This document shows positions 27,063 through 36,148 of a DNA stretch of 52,123 nucleotides, piece after piece. Under the pieces are notes generated by a model. That model made no database searches. It saw only the letters and a program-made list of their open reading frames with translations, and was not told the origin of the DNA. The translations under genes and the position numbers were made by a program. The stretch is from Planctomycetota bacterium (GTDB taxonomy: Bacteria > Planctomycetota > Planctomycetia > Isosphaerales > Isosphaeraceae): assembly GCA_021791715.1 (NCBI GenBank), contig JAJYWB010000041.1:1-52123 (forward strand), given 5' to 3'. The stretch's first letter is position 1, and each line of letters begins with the position of its first letter.

Positions 27063-28252
27063 AAGAAACAAGTGAGATTGAAGAACGTTTAAAGCGATGG
27101 CGGATCGTTTTGGGGGGAGCCGCACGCGACGGCACGGGGGTGACGCTCGACGGCCTCGACGCCGAGATCGACGCGGCGCTTTCGACGCTTTACGACGCCG
27201 ACGAGAAGAGTAAACGGGGAGGGTTCGGAGCGTCGGCGCCGCGGGTGGCGCGTTGGCTGGGGGACGTTCGAAAATATTTTCCGACATCCGTTGTGAAACT
27301 GTTGCAAAAAGACGCGATTGAACGGTTGGATTTGAAACATTTGCTCAAGCAACCCGAATTGCTCAAGGCGGTCGAGCCCGATATTCATCTGGTCGCGAAC
27401 ATTCTGGCGCTTAAATCGGCGATGCCCGCGGCGACTCTCGAGACGGCCCGCGGGGTGGTTCGGACGGTCGTCGAAGCGATCGAGGCGAGGCTCGCCGATC
27501 GCGTGAAACAGGCCGTTCTGGGAGCTCTCGATCGATCGACTCGGAATCGCAGGCCGAGATATTCCGAGATCGACTGGAATCGAACGATCCGCGCCAATTT
27601 GAAGCATTATCAACCGTCTTATCGAACGATCGTTCCCGAAATTCGACTGGGGAGCGGCCGAACGCGGCGATCGATGCGAGATATCGTATTATGTGTGGAT
27701 CAAAGCGGGTCGATGGCGAATTCGGTGGTTTACGCGGGGATCATGGGCGCCGTGCTAGCGAGCCTTCCCGCGGTCTCGACGCGAGTCGTCGTGTTCGACA
27801 CGTCGGTCGTCGATCTGACCGACGAGATGAGCGATCCCGTCGAGCTCCTTTTCGGCGTTCAACTCGGGGGCGGGACCGATATCGCAAGGGCTCTTACGTA
27901 TTGCGAAGGCGTGATCGCTCGACCCGCCGAAACGATCCTTATCTTGATCAGCGATTTATTCGAGGGGGGCGAGCGATTGAAGATGTTTGAGATCGCCGCT
28001 CGGTTGGTGTCGGCGGGCGTTCAGATGATTTGTCTTTTATCGCTCGCCGACGACGGCGCGCCGTGCCACGATCACGCCGCGGCTTCGGCGTTCGCGTCGC
28101 TTGGGATCCCCGTTTTCGCGTGCACCCCCGATCTTTTTCCCGAGATGCTCGCCGCGGCGATCGCGCGCGACGACGTCTCGCGGTGGGCTTCGGATCGCGA
28201 GATCACGACGGCGCGCGCCGACGTCGACCGATTCGATCTCCCGATCGAATGA
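27059..28252 (+). CDS. VWA domain protein, CoxE/YehP-like
   Basis: 397 residues. The N-terminal ~200 residues are helical (SALKSAMPAATLETARGVVR-like helices). The C-terminal half is a von Willebrand A domain with an intact MIDAS: Asp214-x-Ser216-x-Ser218 in CVDQSGSM, Thr in GGGTDIARAL and Asp in LISDLFEGG. Such proteins are the metal-dependent adaptors of MoxR ATPases. Its ATG overlaps the stop of the DUF5682 gene. It closes the four-gene cassette and is followed by a strong hairpin. Confidence 0.94.
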   Translation: MKETSEIEERLKRWRIVLGGAARDGTGVTLDGLDAEIDAALSTLYDADEKSKRGGFGASAPRVARWLGDVRKYFPTSVVKLLQKDAIERLDLKHLLKQPELLKAVEPDIHLVANILALKSAMPAATLETARGVVRTVVEAIEARLADRVKQAVLGALDRSTRNRRPRYSEIDWNRTIRANLKHYQPSYRTIVPEIRLGSGRTRRSMRDIVLCVDQSGSMANSVVYAGIMGAVLASLPAVSTRVVVFDTSVVDLTDEMSDPVELLFGVQLGGGTDIARALTYCEGVIARPAETILILISDLFEGGERLKMFEIAARLVSAGVQMICLLSLADDGAPCHDHAAASAFASLGIPVFACTPDLFPEMLAAAIARDDVSRWASDREITTARADVDRFDLPIE

Positions 28253-28301
28253 TCGGATCGATTCGCGTCGCACGCGTCGAACCTCGCAAGGATTCGATTA
28301 T

Positions 28302-28338
28302 CGAGCCGCGAACGCGGGTTCGAATCGATCGCGGCTCG
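28302..28338. terminator. bidirectional terminator-like hairpin
   Basis: Perfect 10-bp inverted repeat CGAGCCGCGA (28302-28311) / TCGCGGCTCG (28329-28338), 17-base loop, followed by GCTTTAATAAAT. It lies between the convergent VWA and GT87 genes, so it can serve both. Confidence 0.55.
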
Positions 28339-28369
28339 GCTTTAATAAATGCGAATTTATTTCATAAAA

Positions 28370-29974
28370 TCATTCTACAAGAACTTGATCATTCTTTGTG
28401 ATTCTGGAAAATTTTGGATTCTTCTCGATCGGTTCTCGCGTCGGAACGGTCGAAGCCGCCGCCGGCCGATCGGTCGATTCGACCGCTTCGCGCGGCGGCT
28501 TGATCGACAGGATCGCCGCGACGACCGCGAAATACCACGCGGCGATTCCAAGACCCTCCATTCCGTACGCGCCCGTCCATTGTTTGGTGAGAAAATAAAC
28601 CCATGTTAGCGCAGGGGGAAAGATCGCCGCGACGATCGCGGTTTTCGTCCGTCCCGCGAGCGCGAGAACGCGGGGAGCGAATAACGCGGCGGGAAGCATA
28701 AACACAAAATAATGTCGATACGCGACCGGCGAGACGAGGACGATCGCCGTCGACGCGAGCCCGAAAGTCGCCGCGCGGCCGGCGAAGTCGCCGCGACGAA
28801 TCGTCAAAAGCGAAAGGAGCGCGAGGAGCGCCAGGACGACCACGCGGGCGATTAGCACCACTCCGCGGGTGAAATGATCGGCGCGTCGACGCTCGGCGAT
28901 CTCTCGCACCGTGTCCATCCATTCGTCGCGCGTTTGCTTGTTAAAATCGGCGACGGGTCCGCCGCGCAGTTTGGCCGCGAGCAAAAACGAGGCGTTCGAA
29001 AGGCTCTGATTCGTTCCCGTGTCGATGTCGAATTTGTTGGCCTTGCCGGCGTCTTGATTAAAAACCATCTTGCGCAACCAGGTTTTTGTATGCTTGATCG
29101 TATCGCGACCGCCGACGCACGCCGCGGGGAAAAGGAACGCGAAAAAGAAGACGCCGAAAGCGAAACCCGCCGAAACCGCGAAAGCCGATCGCGCCCTCCC
29201 GCCCCGCTCCGATTCGCCCGGGAATTCGACCCTCGATGAAGAGCCGATCTTTTTGGTGAAAAACCATTCGCCCCACAATTGTATGATTAAGAACCCGACC
29301 GGGAGCGCCGGGACGAGCTTCATGACGACGGGAGCGGCGAGCGTGAATCCGCCGAGGATGCGGAGCGCACGCGAGCTTCCCGTGAGGACGAGTCGATATC
29401 CGAGCAACAGGGGATAAACGAGCGCGATCCCAAGCTGGCCGCGCTGCAGGCATTCAAGAGCCGGCAAAAAGACGGTGAGCGCCGCGCAGACGCCGATCAA
29501 TCGCGCGGGAATTGTTCGTCTCGCGAACCCGCTTCGATCCATCTGAGCGTCGAGCCCGTTCCAGATTTTACGGCACTCGAAATAACACCCGAAGGCCGCG
29601 GCGACGCTGATGATAAACCAAACCGACACCTGATCTTCGGTCGCAAGTTTCGCCAGCGGTGAAACGAGAATCGCGAAGAGGGGCGGATAAAGATAATACC
29701 AATGTCTCACATTGGTCGCTTCGTATGGATCGCGACCGTCGAAGAACGCGGCGCCCGCGGCGGTGTAGACGGTGAAATCGGTCATGTGCGCGTCTTCGCG
29801 GCCGGGGACGACCCTCCCGCGGCGTCTCACGTCGACATAACCCCATACCGCCAGCGCGATCACGAGGACGATCGCGACGTCGCGAAAGCGAATTTCGGCG
29901 ATCGAGCGCGGATATCCCCACCATTCAATCAGACGCCAAACCCACGAGGTCGATTTCTCCGGGACGATCTTCAA
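28370..29974 (-). CDS. GT87/DUF2029 family polyprenol-linked glycosyltransferase
   Basis: About 534 residues with 10 or more membrane helices. The first loop has the family signature DFTVYTAAGAAFFDGRDPYE then YLYPPLFAILVSPLAKLAT, where the Asp is the presumed catalytic residue of GT-C enzymes. It probably transfers mannose or arabinose from a polyprenyl carrier at the outer face of the membrane; the acceptor is unknown. The frame stays open to 30118, but TTG 29974 has GGGAGG 8 bases before it while the upstream starts have no site, and the extra 48 residues look non-coding. Several rare-codon patches, e.g. 28690-28720 and 29690-29715. Convergent to the VWA gene. Confidence 0.85.
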   Translation of the reverse strand: MKIVPEKSTSWVWRLIEWWGYPRSIAEIRFRDVAIVLVIALAVWGYVDVRRRGRVVPGREDAHMTDFTVYTAAGAAFFDGRDPYEATNVRHWYYLYPPLFAILVSPLAKLATEDQVSVWFIISVAAAFGCYFECRKIWNGLDAQMDRSGFARRTIPARLIGVCAALTVFLPALECLQRGQLGIALVYPLLLGYRLVLTGSSRALRILGGFTLAAPVVMKLVPALPVGFLIIQLWGEWFFTKKIGSSSRVEFPGESERGGRARSAFAVSAGFAFGVFFFAFLFPAACVGGRDTIKHTKTWLRKMVFNQDAGKANKFDIDTGTNQSLSNASFLLAAKLRGGPVADFNKQTRDEWMDTVREIAERRRADHFTRGVVLIARVVVLALLALLSLLTIRRGDFAGRAATFGLASTAIVLVSPVAYRHYFVFMLPAALFAPRVLALAGRTKTAIVAAIFPPALTWVYFLTKQWTGAYGMEGLGIAAWYFAVVAAILSIKPPREAVESTDRPAAASTVPTREPIEKNPKFSRITKNDQVLVE

Positions 29975-30619
29975 CGTTCGAACCTCCCTGTTCGAGCCCC
30001 CCGGGGCGGATCGCGATTCTGGGGAAGGGCTCGGTTCCGTCAAGACGTCTTCGGCTCGTCGCGGCTCGAAAATTGAGAAACGACCGATTTTCCTCGCGTA
30101 TCGTCGCTTGTTCAACACGCAAATCCGGCGAAGATATCGTCAAGCATAGCGATCTTGTAACCGATCCGCACGATCAAAATGAGCGTTCTCGTCGTCGTTT
30201 CGCTCGTTCTTCACACATGCCCATTGATCGTGATCGAAGCTCGAAACCCGCCGGCGATCTCGGCGATTAAACCGTCGGAGCGCGTCGGAAACCTTGGTTC
30301 GTCGCCAAAATTGTTAAACAAGAATTGAAAAATCTCGACCCCGAGGCTTTACCTGGAGGGGTCGGAGACGATAGAATGCGGTTGGAAACGATGTGAATCA
30401 GGTTCAAAACGTGTTTTGGCTGGATGGATCACCCGCCCCCGCCCGATGTTCGCCGACCCGCGATTTGATCGTTTTGGTGTCGATAATCGCCGGCCCCGCG
30501 CGATCGCTTTTGCTACAATGAAACAAGCTCGCTCCGATGGCGTTGCGAGAGGGCGCGAAGCTACCCGCCGGGCGTCGCAAGTGTAACGACCGTCGATCGC
30601 GATTCGAGGCAAAGTTGAT
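29975..30619. other. intergenic region, divergent upstream of GT87 and resB
   Basis: About 645 bases between divergent genes. It should hold the promoters of both. One extended -10 candidate for resB is listed separately. The part at 30250-30400 is AT-rich. No RNA or protein gene is supported. Confidence 0.5.
30511..30519 (+). promoter_or_regulatory. extended -10 promoter candidate for resB
   Basis: TGCTACAAT: TACAAT (30514-30519) preceded by TG one base away, the extended -10 form, about 100 bases before ATG 30620. There is no good -35 box, which extended -10 promoters tolerate. Seen by eye only. Confidence 0.35.
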
Positions 30620-32752
30620 ATGACGACGCTGACAACCCCCCGTCGCGATGAAAAATACGTCGATCCCGATCCGGTCGTGCGGGCGTTCACCGCGGTGTAT
30701 CACTTTTTGGCGTCGCTCAAGCTCGCGGTGTTCAGCCTGGCGACGCTCGCCGCGGTTTTGGCCTACGCGACGTTCTTTGAGTCGTGGTACGGAACCGCGG
30801 CGGTGCAAGAATGGATTTACAAAAGCCCCGGGTTCGCGATTCTGCTCGCTTTTCTGGGGATGAACATCCTCTGCGCGGCGCTCATACGTTATCCATGGAA
30901 GCGCAGGCAAACGGGATTCGTGATCACGCACGCGGGTCTTTTAACGGTGCTCGCGGGTTCGTTCATCACCCTCACGCTGGCCGACGAGGGGCAGGTGGCG
31001 CTGCTCGAGGGGGAAAAAACGTCGACTCTCGCGCGGATCGATTATCCGACGATCAGGGTTCGGCCGCTCAATCCCGAGACGGGCGAGCCCGAGTCGGAAT
31101 ATTCGTTGCCGTTTCGACCGACGACGTTCAACTGGTTCGCCGGTCGGCCCCGCCCGCGCGGCTTCTTCAAAAATATTGCAAATACGTTAACATTTGGATT
31201 GTTTGATAATTTTGACCCCAAGGTCGACGTGCTGACGCCTCCCAAGGCGCCGTTTAAGTTCGCGGTCAAGGCGCATTATCCCGCCTCCGAGCCTCGGTTC
31301 GTGCATACCGAGGTCGAAGGGGGCGCGGCGATGATCAAGGCGAGCCTGATGATCAAGCCTCCCGGGGCGATCACCGCGATGGACGCTCTCGAAGACCCCG
31401 CCGACTCGTGGGTCGTCGCCGATCGGCGGTTTTATCGCGCGAGCAAGAACGTCGGCATGGCGATGTTCGCGTTTCAATATGTGGATTCCGACGAGAAGGT
31501 GAACGAATTTCTTTCGCCGGTCGAAAATCCGGGCCCTCAGGGAACCGCTCGGATCTCGTATCGCGATTCGAGCGGCAAGCCGCGGGTTTTCGATTGGCGG
31601 CTGGGCGATCCCGCGTTCGAGGCGCCGAAGCGGCTTCCCGATAGCGACCTCACGATCACGTCGGTCGTTCCTGAAACGTTCCCTTCGGATTCGCTTCCGG
31701 GGGGTTCGCGTGAGAATTTGATGGAGGTGACGGGGGAGCGCGATCTCGACCTTGTGATCGTGAAGATCCGCCGCGGCGACGGTCCCGAAATCGTCCATTA
31801 CGGCTGGTTGATGCTGCCGATGGTGCCCAACGTGATTCCAGGACGCGACGGCTCGAACGTCGAACCGCTAGCGCGGGTGACGTTCCACCGATCGCCGATC
31901 GAACCGACGCGAACCCGCCGGCTCGGCTTCGTCGAGGTGATCGGAACTCCCAAAGGCAAGTTATATTATCGTGTCTTTACACGCTCGGGAATCAAGGGGT
32001 TGAGCGAGTTGAAATTGGGCGAGAGCGTGCAAGTTTTGGGGGGTGATAAATCGCCGATGTCGGGGGTGTTGCGGGTCGACAAATACCTTCCCGAAGGGAA
32101 AGAGGAGCTGATTTACGCGCCGCTCGATTTGCCCAAGGGTCAGAAGGGGAACGGGATTCCCGCGGCGCTCGTCGAGATGACGGTCGGCCACGATAAAAAG
32201 GAGTTTTGGTTGCGCCGCAACGGCGATATCGATCCTGTATATAAAACGGTGTTGATCGGCGACAAGCCTTATCAGGCGGCGTATGATTTTGATCGTCGCG
32301 ATCTCGATTTTGATCTCAAGCTCGTCAATTTCGAGGTCGGTTTCGATCCCGGAACGCGGCAGGCTTCGAGTTTCGTCAGCGACGTGCTTTTGACCGACAA
32401 ACGCCAAAAAATCGACGAGAAACCGATCACGATCTCGATGAACCGGCCGATGGTGAATCGCGGCTGGACGTTTTATCAATCGAACTATCAAGAGGTGCGA
32501 GATCCTAAAACCGATCAGAAGACCGGCGAGTTCAAATCGGTGTTTCAGGTCGGTTACGACCCGGGACGCGTGCTCAAATATTTGGGATGCGTGATGGTGG
32601 CTTGCGGAGCGTTCGTTCAATTTTACATGAGGGCGGGGATTTTCACCGACGGCGGCAAGCGCGAGCGGGAGAAGCTCGAGGCCAAATTGAAACGGCTCGA
32701 GCTGAAATCAAACGCCGGCGGGGCGCGGAGTCGCGGTCGAGCGCGACCTTGA
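30620..32752 (+). CDS. resB: ResB-like cytochrome c biogenesis protein
   Basis: 710 residues. Membrane helices lie at ~30-50, ~70-95 (GFAILLAFLGMNILCAALIR), ~100-122 (GFVITHAGLLTVLAGSFITL) and near the C-terminus (~660-685), with a large non-cytoplasmic domain between helices 3 and 4, the ResB/Ccs1 plan. YPWKRRQTGFVITHAG is typical. With CcsA it forms the system II complex that carries haem across the membrane and attaches it to CxxCH apocytochromes. It is longer than the usual ~450-550 residues because of the expanded loop. The downstream ccsA confirms the assignment. A marked rare-codon patch lies at 31172-31212. Confidence 0.9.
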   Translation: MTTLTTPRRDEKYVDPDPVVRAFTAVYHFLASLKLAVFSLATLAAVLAYATFFESWYGTAAVQEWIYKSPGFAILLAFLGMNILCAALIRYPWKRRQTGFVITHAGLLTVLAGSFITLTLADEGQVALLEGEKTSTLARIDYPTIRVRPLNPETGEPESEYSLPFRPTTFNWFAGRPRPRGFFKNIANTLTFGLFDNFDPKVDVLTPPKAPFKFAVKAHYPASEPRFVHTEVEGGAAMIKASLMIKPPGAITAMDALEDPADSWVVADRRFYRASKNVGMAMFAFQYVDSDEKVNEFLSPVENPGPQGTARISYRDSSGKPRVFDWRLGDPAFEAPKRLPDSDLTITSVVPETFPSDSLPGGSRENLMEVTGERDLDLVIVKIRRGDGPEIVHYGWLMLPMVPNVIPGRDGSNVEPLARVTFHRSPIEPTRTRRLGFVEVIGTPKGKLYYRVFTRSGIKGLSELKLGESVQVLGGDKSPMSGVLRVDKYLPEGKEELIYAPLDLPKGQKGNGIPAALVEMTVGHDKKEFWLRRNGDIDPVYKTVLIGDKPYQAAYDFDRRDLDFDLKLVNFEVGFDPGTRQASSFVSDVLLTDKRQKIDEKPITISMNRPMVNRGWTFYQSNYQEVRDPKTDQKTGEFKSVFQVGYDPGRVLKYLGCVMVACGAFVQFYMRAGIFTDGGKREREKLEAKLKRLELKSNAGGARSRGRARP

Positions 32753-32869
32753 GCCCGGTCGTTCGCCGCGACGCGAATCACGGGAAGAATCAGTCATGAT
32801 AACATATTATTACACGATATCGCGACGAGTCGGCGGGGTCGCGCGGATTTCCGCGAGAGGGAGATTGAT

Positions 32870-35551
32870 ATGAACCGACCTTGGTTTTCGGCGATCGGTA
32901 TGGCGGCGATTTTGGCGGGATCTTGTTCGATCGCCGCGGCGAAGGCGGCTTCCGAACCCGCGGCGGTTCGTTACGGCGAGGGAAAGGCGTATCGGTCGCT
33001 CGGTTCGCTCCCCGTGATGCACATGGGGCGCGTCAAGCCGTTCGATACGGTCGCGCGCGAGGTCGTCAAGCTGGTTTACAGTCGCGAGACGATCAAACTC
33101 AAAGAGCACGGCAAGGTGGTCGCGACATGGGCGCCCGTCGCGGCCTTGTTCGATTGGTCGGTCCGACCCGAATTCTGGAACGATCAAGATTTTATTTATG
33201 TCGATTATCTTCCTCTTCGCGAGGCGATTCTTTCGAAGAGCGTCGCGGCGATGCGTTCAACGCTTGAGAAACGCGCCGCGGCGAAGGACGCGTCGGCGGC
33301 GGATCGCTTCGCGATCGAACCGTTGCTTAAGGTCGAAAAGTGGGACGATCGCACGCTGGGGCGAGCGGCGCTCGACGGTTCGATCTCGAACGAATTGAAG
33401 GTTTTGCTCGCGGATTGGTCGGATCGGCTGAGCCCCGCGAGCGCCTGGGTTTCACCTCGGACGATCGAGGCGGCGAGGATCAAAATCGGCGGCGAGGAGG
33501 TCGATTTCGCGGCGTGGATGGCGGATCTGGGAGGTCGTCAACGTCGAGACGCTTCGAGCATGGGGGGCGAGGGAGCGAACTTTTCGACGCTCGAACGGAA
33601 GGCGATGGAGGTGGGCAAGCGTTTGATGCACTTCCGCGTGGTGCGCGATCGCTTGACGGGTTCGGATCTGGCGATGTTGATCGAACCGCGACCGACGGGC
33701 GAATCGTACCTCAAATTCTGCGCCGAAACGCTTGAGCACGCTCAGGATCATGATCTAAGTTTATTTGAGCGTGATACCGCGGACATGCTCGGGAGTTATC
33801 TCGACGATATTCCGCGCAAGGATTGGAGGCTTCCCGGCCAGGACAAGAAGTTCGACGCGGCGCTTTACGCCTGGCTCAAATCGAACGCCGAATGGGTTCC
33901 TTTGCCGGTGTTTTTAAACGAAGACGCGGCCAAGCTTTCGCGCGCCGGTTATCCTTCGGAGAAGATCTCGGCGTTTCAGTCGGCGTTTCGCGATATCGAG
34001 AAATCGGAGGATGAGCATCCGGGCGATCTCGACGTCGCCGCTGCGGATCGGTTTATGGCGGCGGCTCGATCGCTGGGAGAGAGCGTGAATCCGAGCGCGT
34101 ATCCCGCGACGGCGAAGATCGCGATGGAAACGCACTTCAACAGCTTCGGGCCGTTTTTCAAGGCGCCCGGTTTATACGGATCGGCGCTCGCGCTGTTCGT
34201 TTTGTGCCTCACGTTCTCGGCGGCTCGATCGACGGGAGCGCGGATGATCGGCGGGCTGTTTTACAAGCTCGGAGTCGCCGCGTTTCTGGGGGGGATCGGG
34301 CTCGAGATTTACGGCTTTTTCCTGCGGATCTCGATCTCGGGATGGGCGCCCGTCACCAATATGTACGAAACCGTCATCTGGGTGGCGCTCGTATGCGCGC
34401 TGATCGGCTTTATTCTTGAGCTGATTTACAGAAAAACATACATTGGTTTGGCGGCGACGAGCGTTTCGCTTTTGGGCACGGTGCTCGCGGCGAACGTTTC
34501 GTTGCTCGATCCCGGGATTCATAGCCTTCAGCCCGTGTTGCGCAGCAATTTGTGGCTGACGATCCACGTGCTGACCGAGGTTTCGAGCTACGCGGCGTTC
34601 GCGCTCGGCTGGGCTTTGGGATTGATCGCCACGTGTTATTATCTCGTCGCCACATACCGATCGAACGCGAGTTTGAGCCGGCTTTCGGTTCCGCTTTTCG
34701 TCGGCTCGCCGATATTCGCCGCGGGTGTCGCGGGAATGGCGGGGGCGAACCTTGGGTTCGGCCCGGGTTGGTTGGCCGACGATTTCTATTATTTTCAGGT
34801 GTTGTTGCCGATCACGGCTTTCGGCGGCTTGATCACCGGCGCCGGGATTTTCGCGATTTTGGGCGAGCTTGCGTCGCGAGCGTTGTTCGCCTCGCGGGAT
34901 TGGTCGAGCGTGATCGAACAAGCCTCGCTCGACGCCGCGTGGAACGACGCCGATCGCGAACCGGCGCCGAAATACCACGACCGCGCGACGACCGTGATCG
35001 ATAGGGCGTTGCGCGGCGGTTCGCTCCCTCCCGCCGACCCGCGCGAGGCTTCGATGCGGGAAACGTCGGCGAAAGTGAAGATGATTACCACATTCATTTA
35101 TCGATCGATCACGATCGGAATTTTGTTGATCATCGTCGGCACGTTCCTCGGCGGCGTTTGGGCCGATTATTCGTGGGGGCGGTTCTGGGGTTGGGATCCT
35201 AAAGAAGTTTGGGCGCTCATCACCTTGCTTGTTTATTTGATTCCGTTTCACGGGCGGTTCGCGGGCTGGGTGAAGCCGTTCGGATTGGCGGGTCTTTCGA
35301 TCGCGTGCTTCCTTTCGGTGGTGATGGCGTGGTACGGCGTGAATTTCGTTCTCGGCGTCGGCCTGCACAGTTACGGCTTCGTCGAGGGGCAAGGGCAGGG
35401 CGCCGTGACGATGGCGTGCGTCGGCTTTTTGTCGTTCTTCGGCGGCGCCGCGTGGCGGCGGCACGTCGCCAAGAGTTCGCCGGCGTACACCGATCTGAAA
35501 AAGATCAAATCGCTCGCCGAACTCGACGAGGAACTCGTCACGACGGGGTGA
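32870..35551 (+). CDS. ccsA: cytochrome c biogenesis protein CcsA, long form
   Basis: 893 residues. Signal peptide (~1-27), then a ~400-residue exported N-terminal region opening with LPVMHMGRVKPFDTVAREVV, a motif shared by long CcsA proteins of planctomycetes and Bacteroidetes. The C-terminal CcsA core (~430-870) has eight or more helices: WAPVTNMYETVIWVALVCAL, IHVLTEVSSYAAFALGWALG with a haem-ligand His, the tryptophan-rich haem-handling motif WGRFWGWDPKEVW (residues 769-781), and GVNFVLGVGLHSYGF with a second ligand His. Partner of the ResB product 117 bases upstream. AGGGAG precedes ATG 32870. The end overlaps the convergent DUF309 gene by 14 bases. Confidence 0.92.
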   Translation: MNRPWFSAIGMAAILAGSCSIAAAKAASEPAAVRYGEGKAYRSLGSLPVMHMGRVKPFDTVAREVVKLVYSRETIKLKEHGKVVATWAPVAALFDWSVRPEFWNDQDFIYVDYLPLREAILSKSVAAMRSTLEKRAAAKDASAADRFAIEPLLKVEKWDDRTLGRAALDGSISNELKVLLADWSDRLSPASAWVSPRTIEAARIKIGGEEVDFAAWMADLGGRQRRDASSMGGEGANFSTLERKAMEVGKRLMHFRVVRDRLTGSDLAMLIEPRPTGESYLKFCAETLEHAQDHDLSLFERDTADMLGSYLDDIPRKDWRLPGQDKKFDAALYAWLKSNAEWVPLPVFLNEDAAKLSRAGYPSEKISAFQSAFRDIEKSEDEHPGDLDVAAADRFMAAARSLGESVNPSAYPATAKIAMETHFNSFGPFFKAPGLYGSALALFVLCLTFSAARSTGARMIGGLFYKLGVAAFLGGIGLEIYGFFLRISISGWAPVTNMYETVIWVALVCALIGFILELIYRKTYIGLAATSVSLLGTVLAANVSLLDPGIHSLQPVLRSNLWLTIHVLTEVSSYAAFALGWALGLIATCYYLVATYRSNASLSRLSVPLFVGSPIFAAGVAGMAGANLGFGPGWLADDFYYFQVLLPITAFGGLITGAGIFAILGELASRALFASRDWSSVIEQASLDAAWNDADREPAPKYHDRATTVIDRALRGGSLPPADPREASMRETSAKVKMITTFIYRSITIGILLIIVGTFLGGVWADYSWGRFWGWDPKEVWALITLLVYLIPFHGRFAGWVKPFGLAGLSIACFLSVVMAWYGVNFVLGVGLHSYGFVEGQGQGAVTMACVGFLSFFGGAAWRRHVAKSSPAYTDLKKIKSLAELDEELVTTG

Positions 35552-36074
35552 TCGGCTCGGGGGCGATCCGAAACGAAAAAACGGGACCGACGACCGCGTC
35601 TCGACCGACCGGGTCGAGCGGCGGTTCGTCGGCGATCGACCGAGCGAGTTCGGCGAACCGCGCTAAATTCAAACCTAGGAGCATTTGTTCTTGTGTTTGA
35701 TTTTGGATCGCTTGAAAGAGATCGGCGGCGCGGCGCGCGTGGACGACGACCCCCGCGAGTTGTCCCTGGCGAACTTTAACCCCCGCCGCGGCGAGTTTGA
35801 TCAGCGCCTTGAGGAGATCGGCGATCGGTCCCTCGCGTCCGTGCGCGTGCCAAAGCCGTTCCCACGCCTCGTGCGCCTCCCAATAATAGCCCGCGTTGAA
35901 GAGCGCCGATCCCAGTTTGAAATCGCGCGATTCGCTCCAATCGCCGCCGCGGATCGGCTCGGCGGGCGGATGAACGACCCCGTGCGAATGCCCGAGCGGC
36001 GACGAAACGGGATGCGGTCGACCGAGCCCCGGAACGTAGGTGTAAGGCGGAAAAGCCGAGTCGTGATCGCTCAT
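35538..36074 (-). CDS. DUF309 domain protein
   Basis: 178 residues. Residues ~55-120 carry the DUF309 helical signature ALFNAGYYWEAHEAWERLWH with GREGPIADLLKALIKLAAAG VKVRQGQ; the His/Glu/Trp pattern is diagnostic. The first 50 residues are Pro/His-rich. Cytoplasmic, function unknown. The 3' end overlaps the convergent ccsA by 14 bases, so the two transcripts overlap. Confidence 0.88.
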   Translation of the reverse strand: MSDHDSAFPPYTYVPGLGRPHPVSSPLGHSHGVVHPPAEPIRGGDWSESRDFKLGSALFNAGYYWEAHEAWERLWHAHGREGPIADLLKALIKLAAAGVKVRQGQLAGVVVHARRAADLFQAIQNQTQEQMLLGLNLARFAELARSIADEPPLDPVGRDAVVGPVFSFRIAPEPITPS

Positions 36075-36148
36075 TCCGATCTCACTTCGTATCGGGATCG
36101 ATAAAATCGTTAATTCTTAAATATATGAACATTCATAAAGGATTGATC

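Noticed and set aside
28310..28345. GGTTCGAATC, resembling the T-loop of a tRNA
   Set aside because: The flanking bases do not form a T-stem, and no acceptor, D or anticodon arm can be drawn. It is the loop of the terminator-like hairpin.
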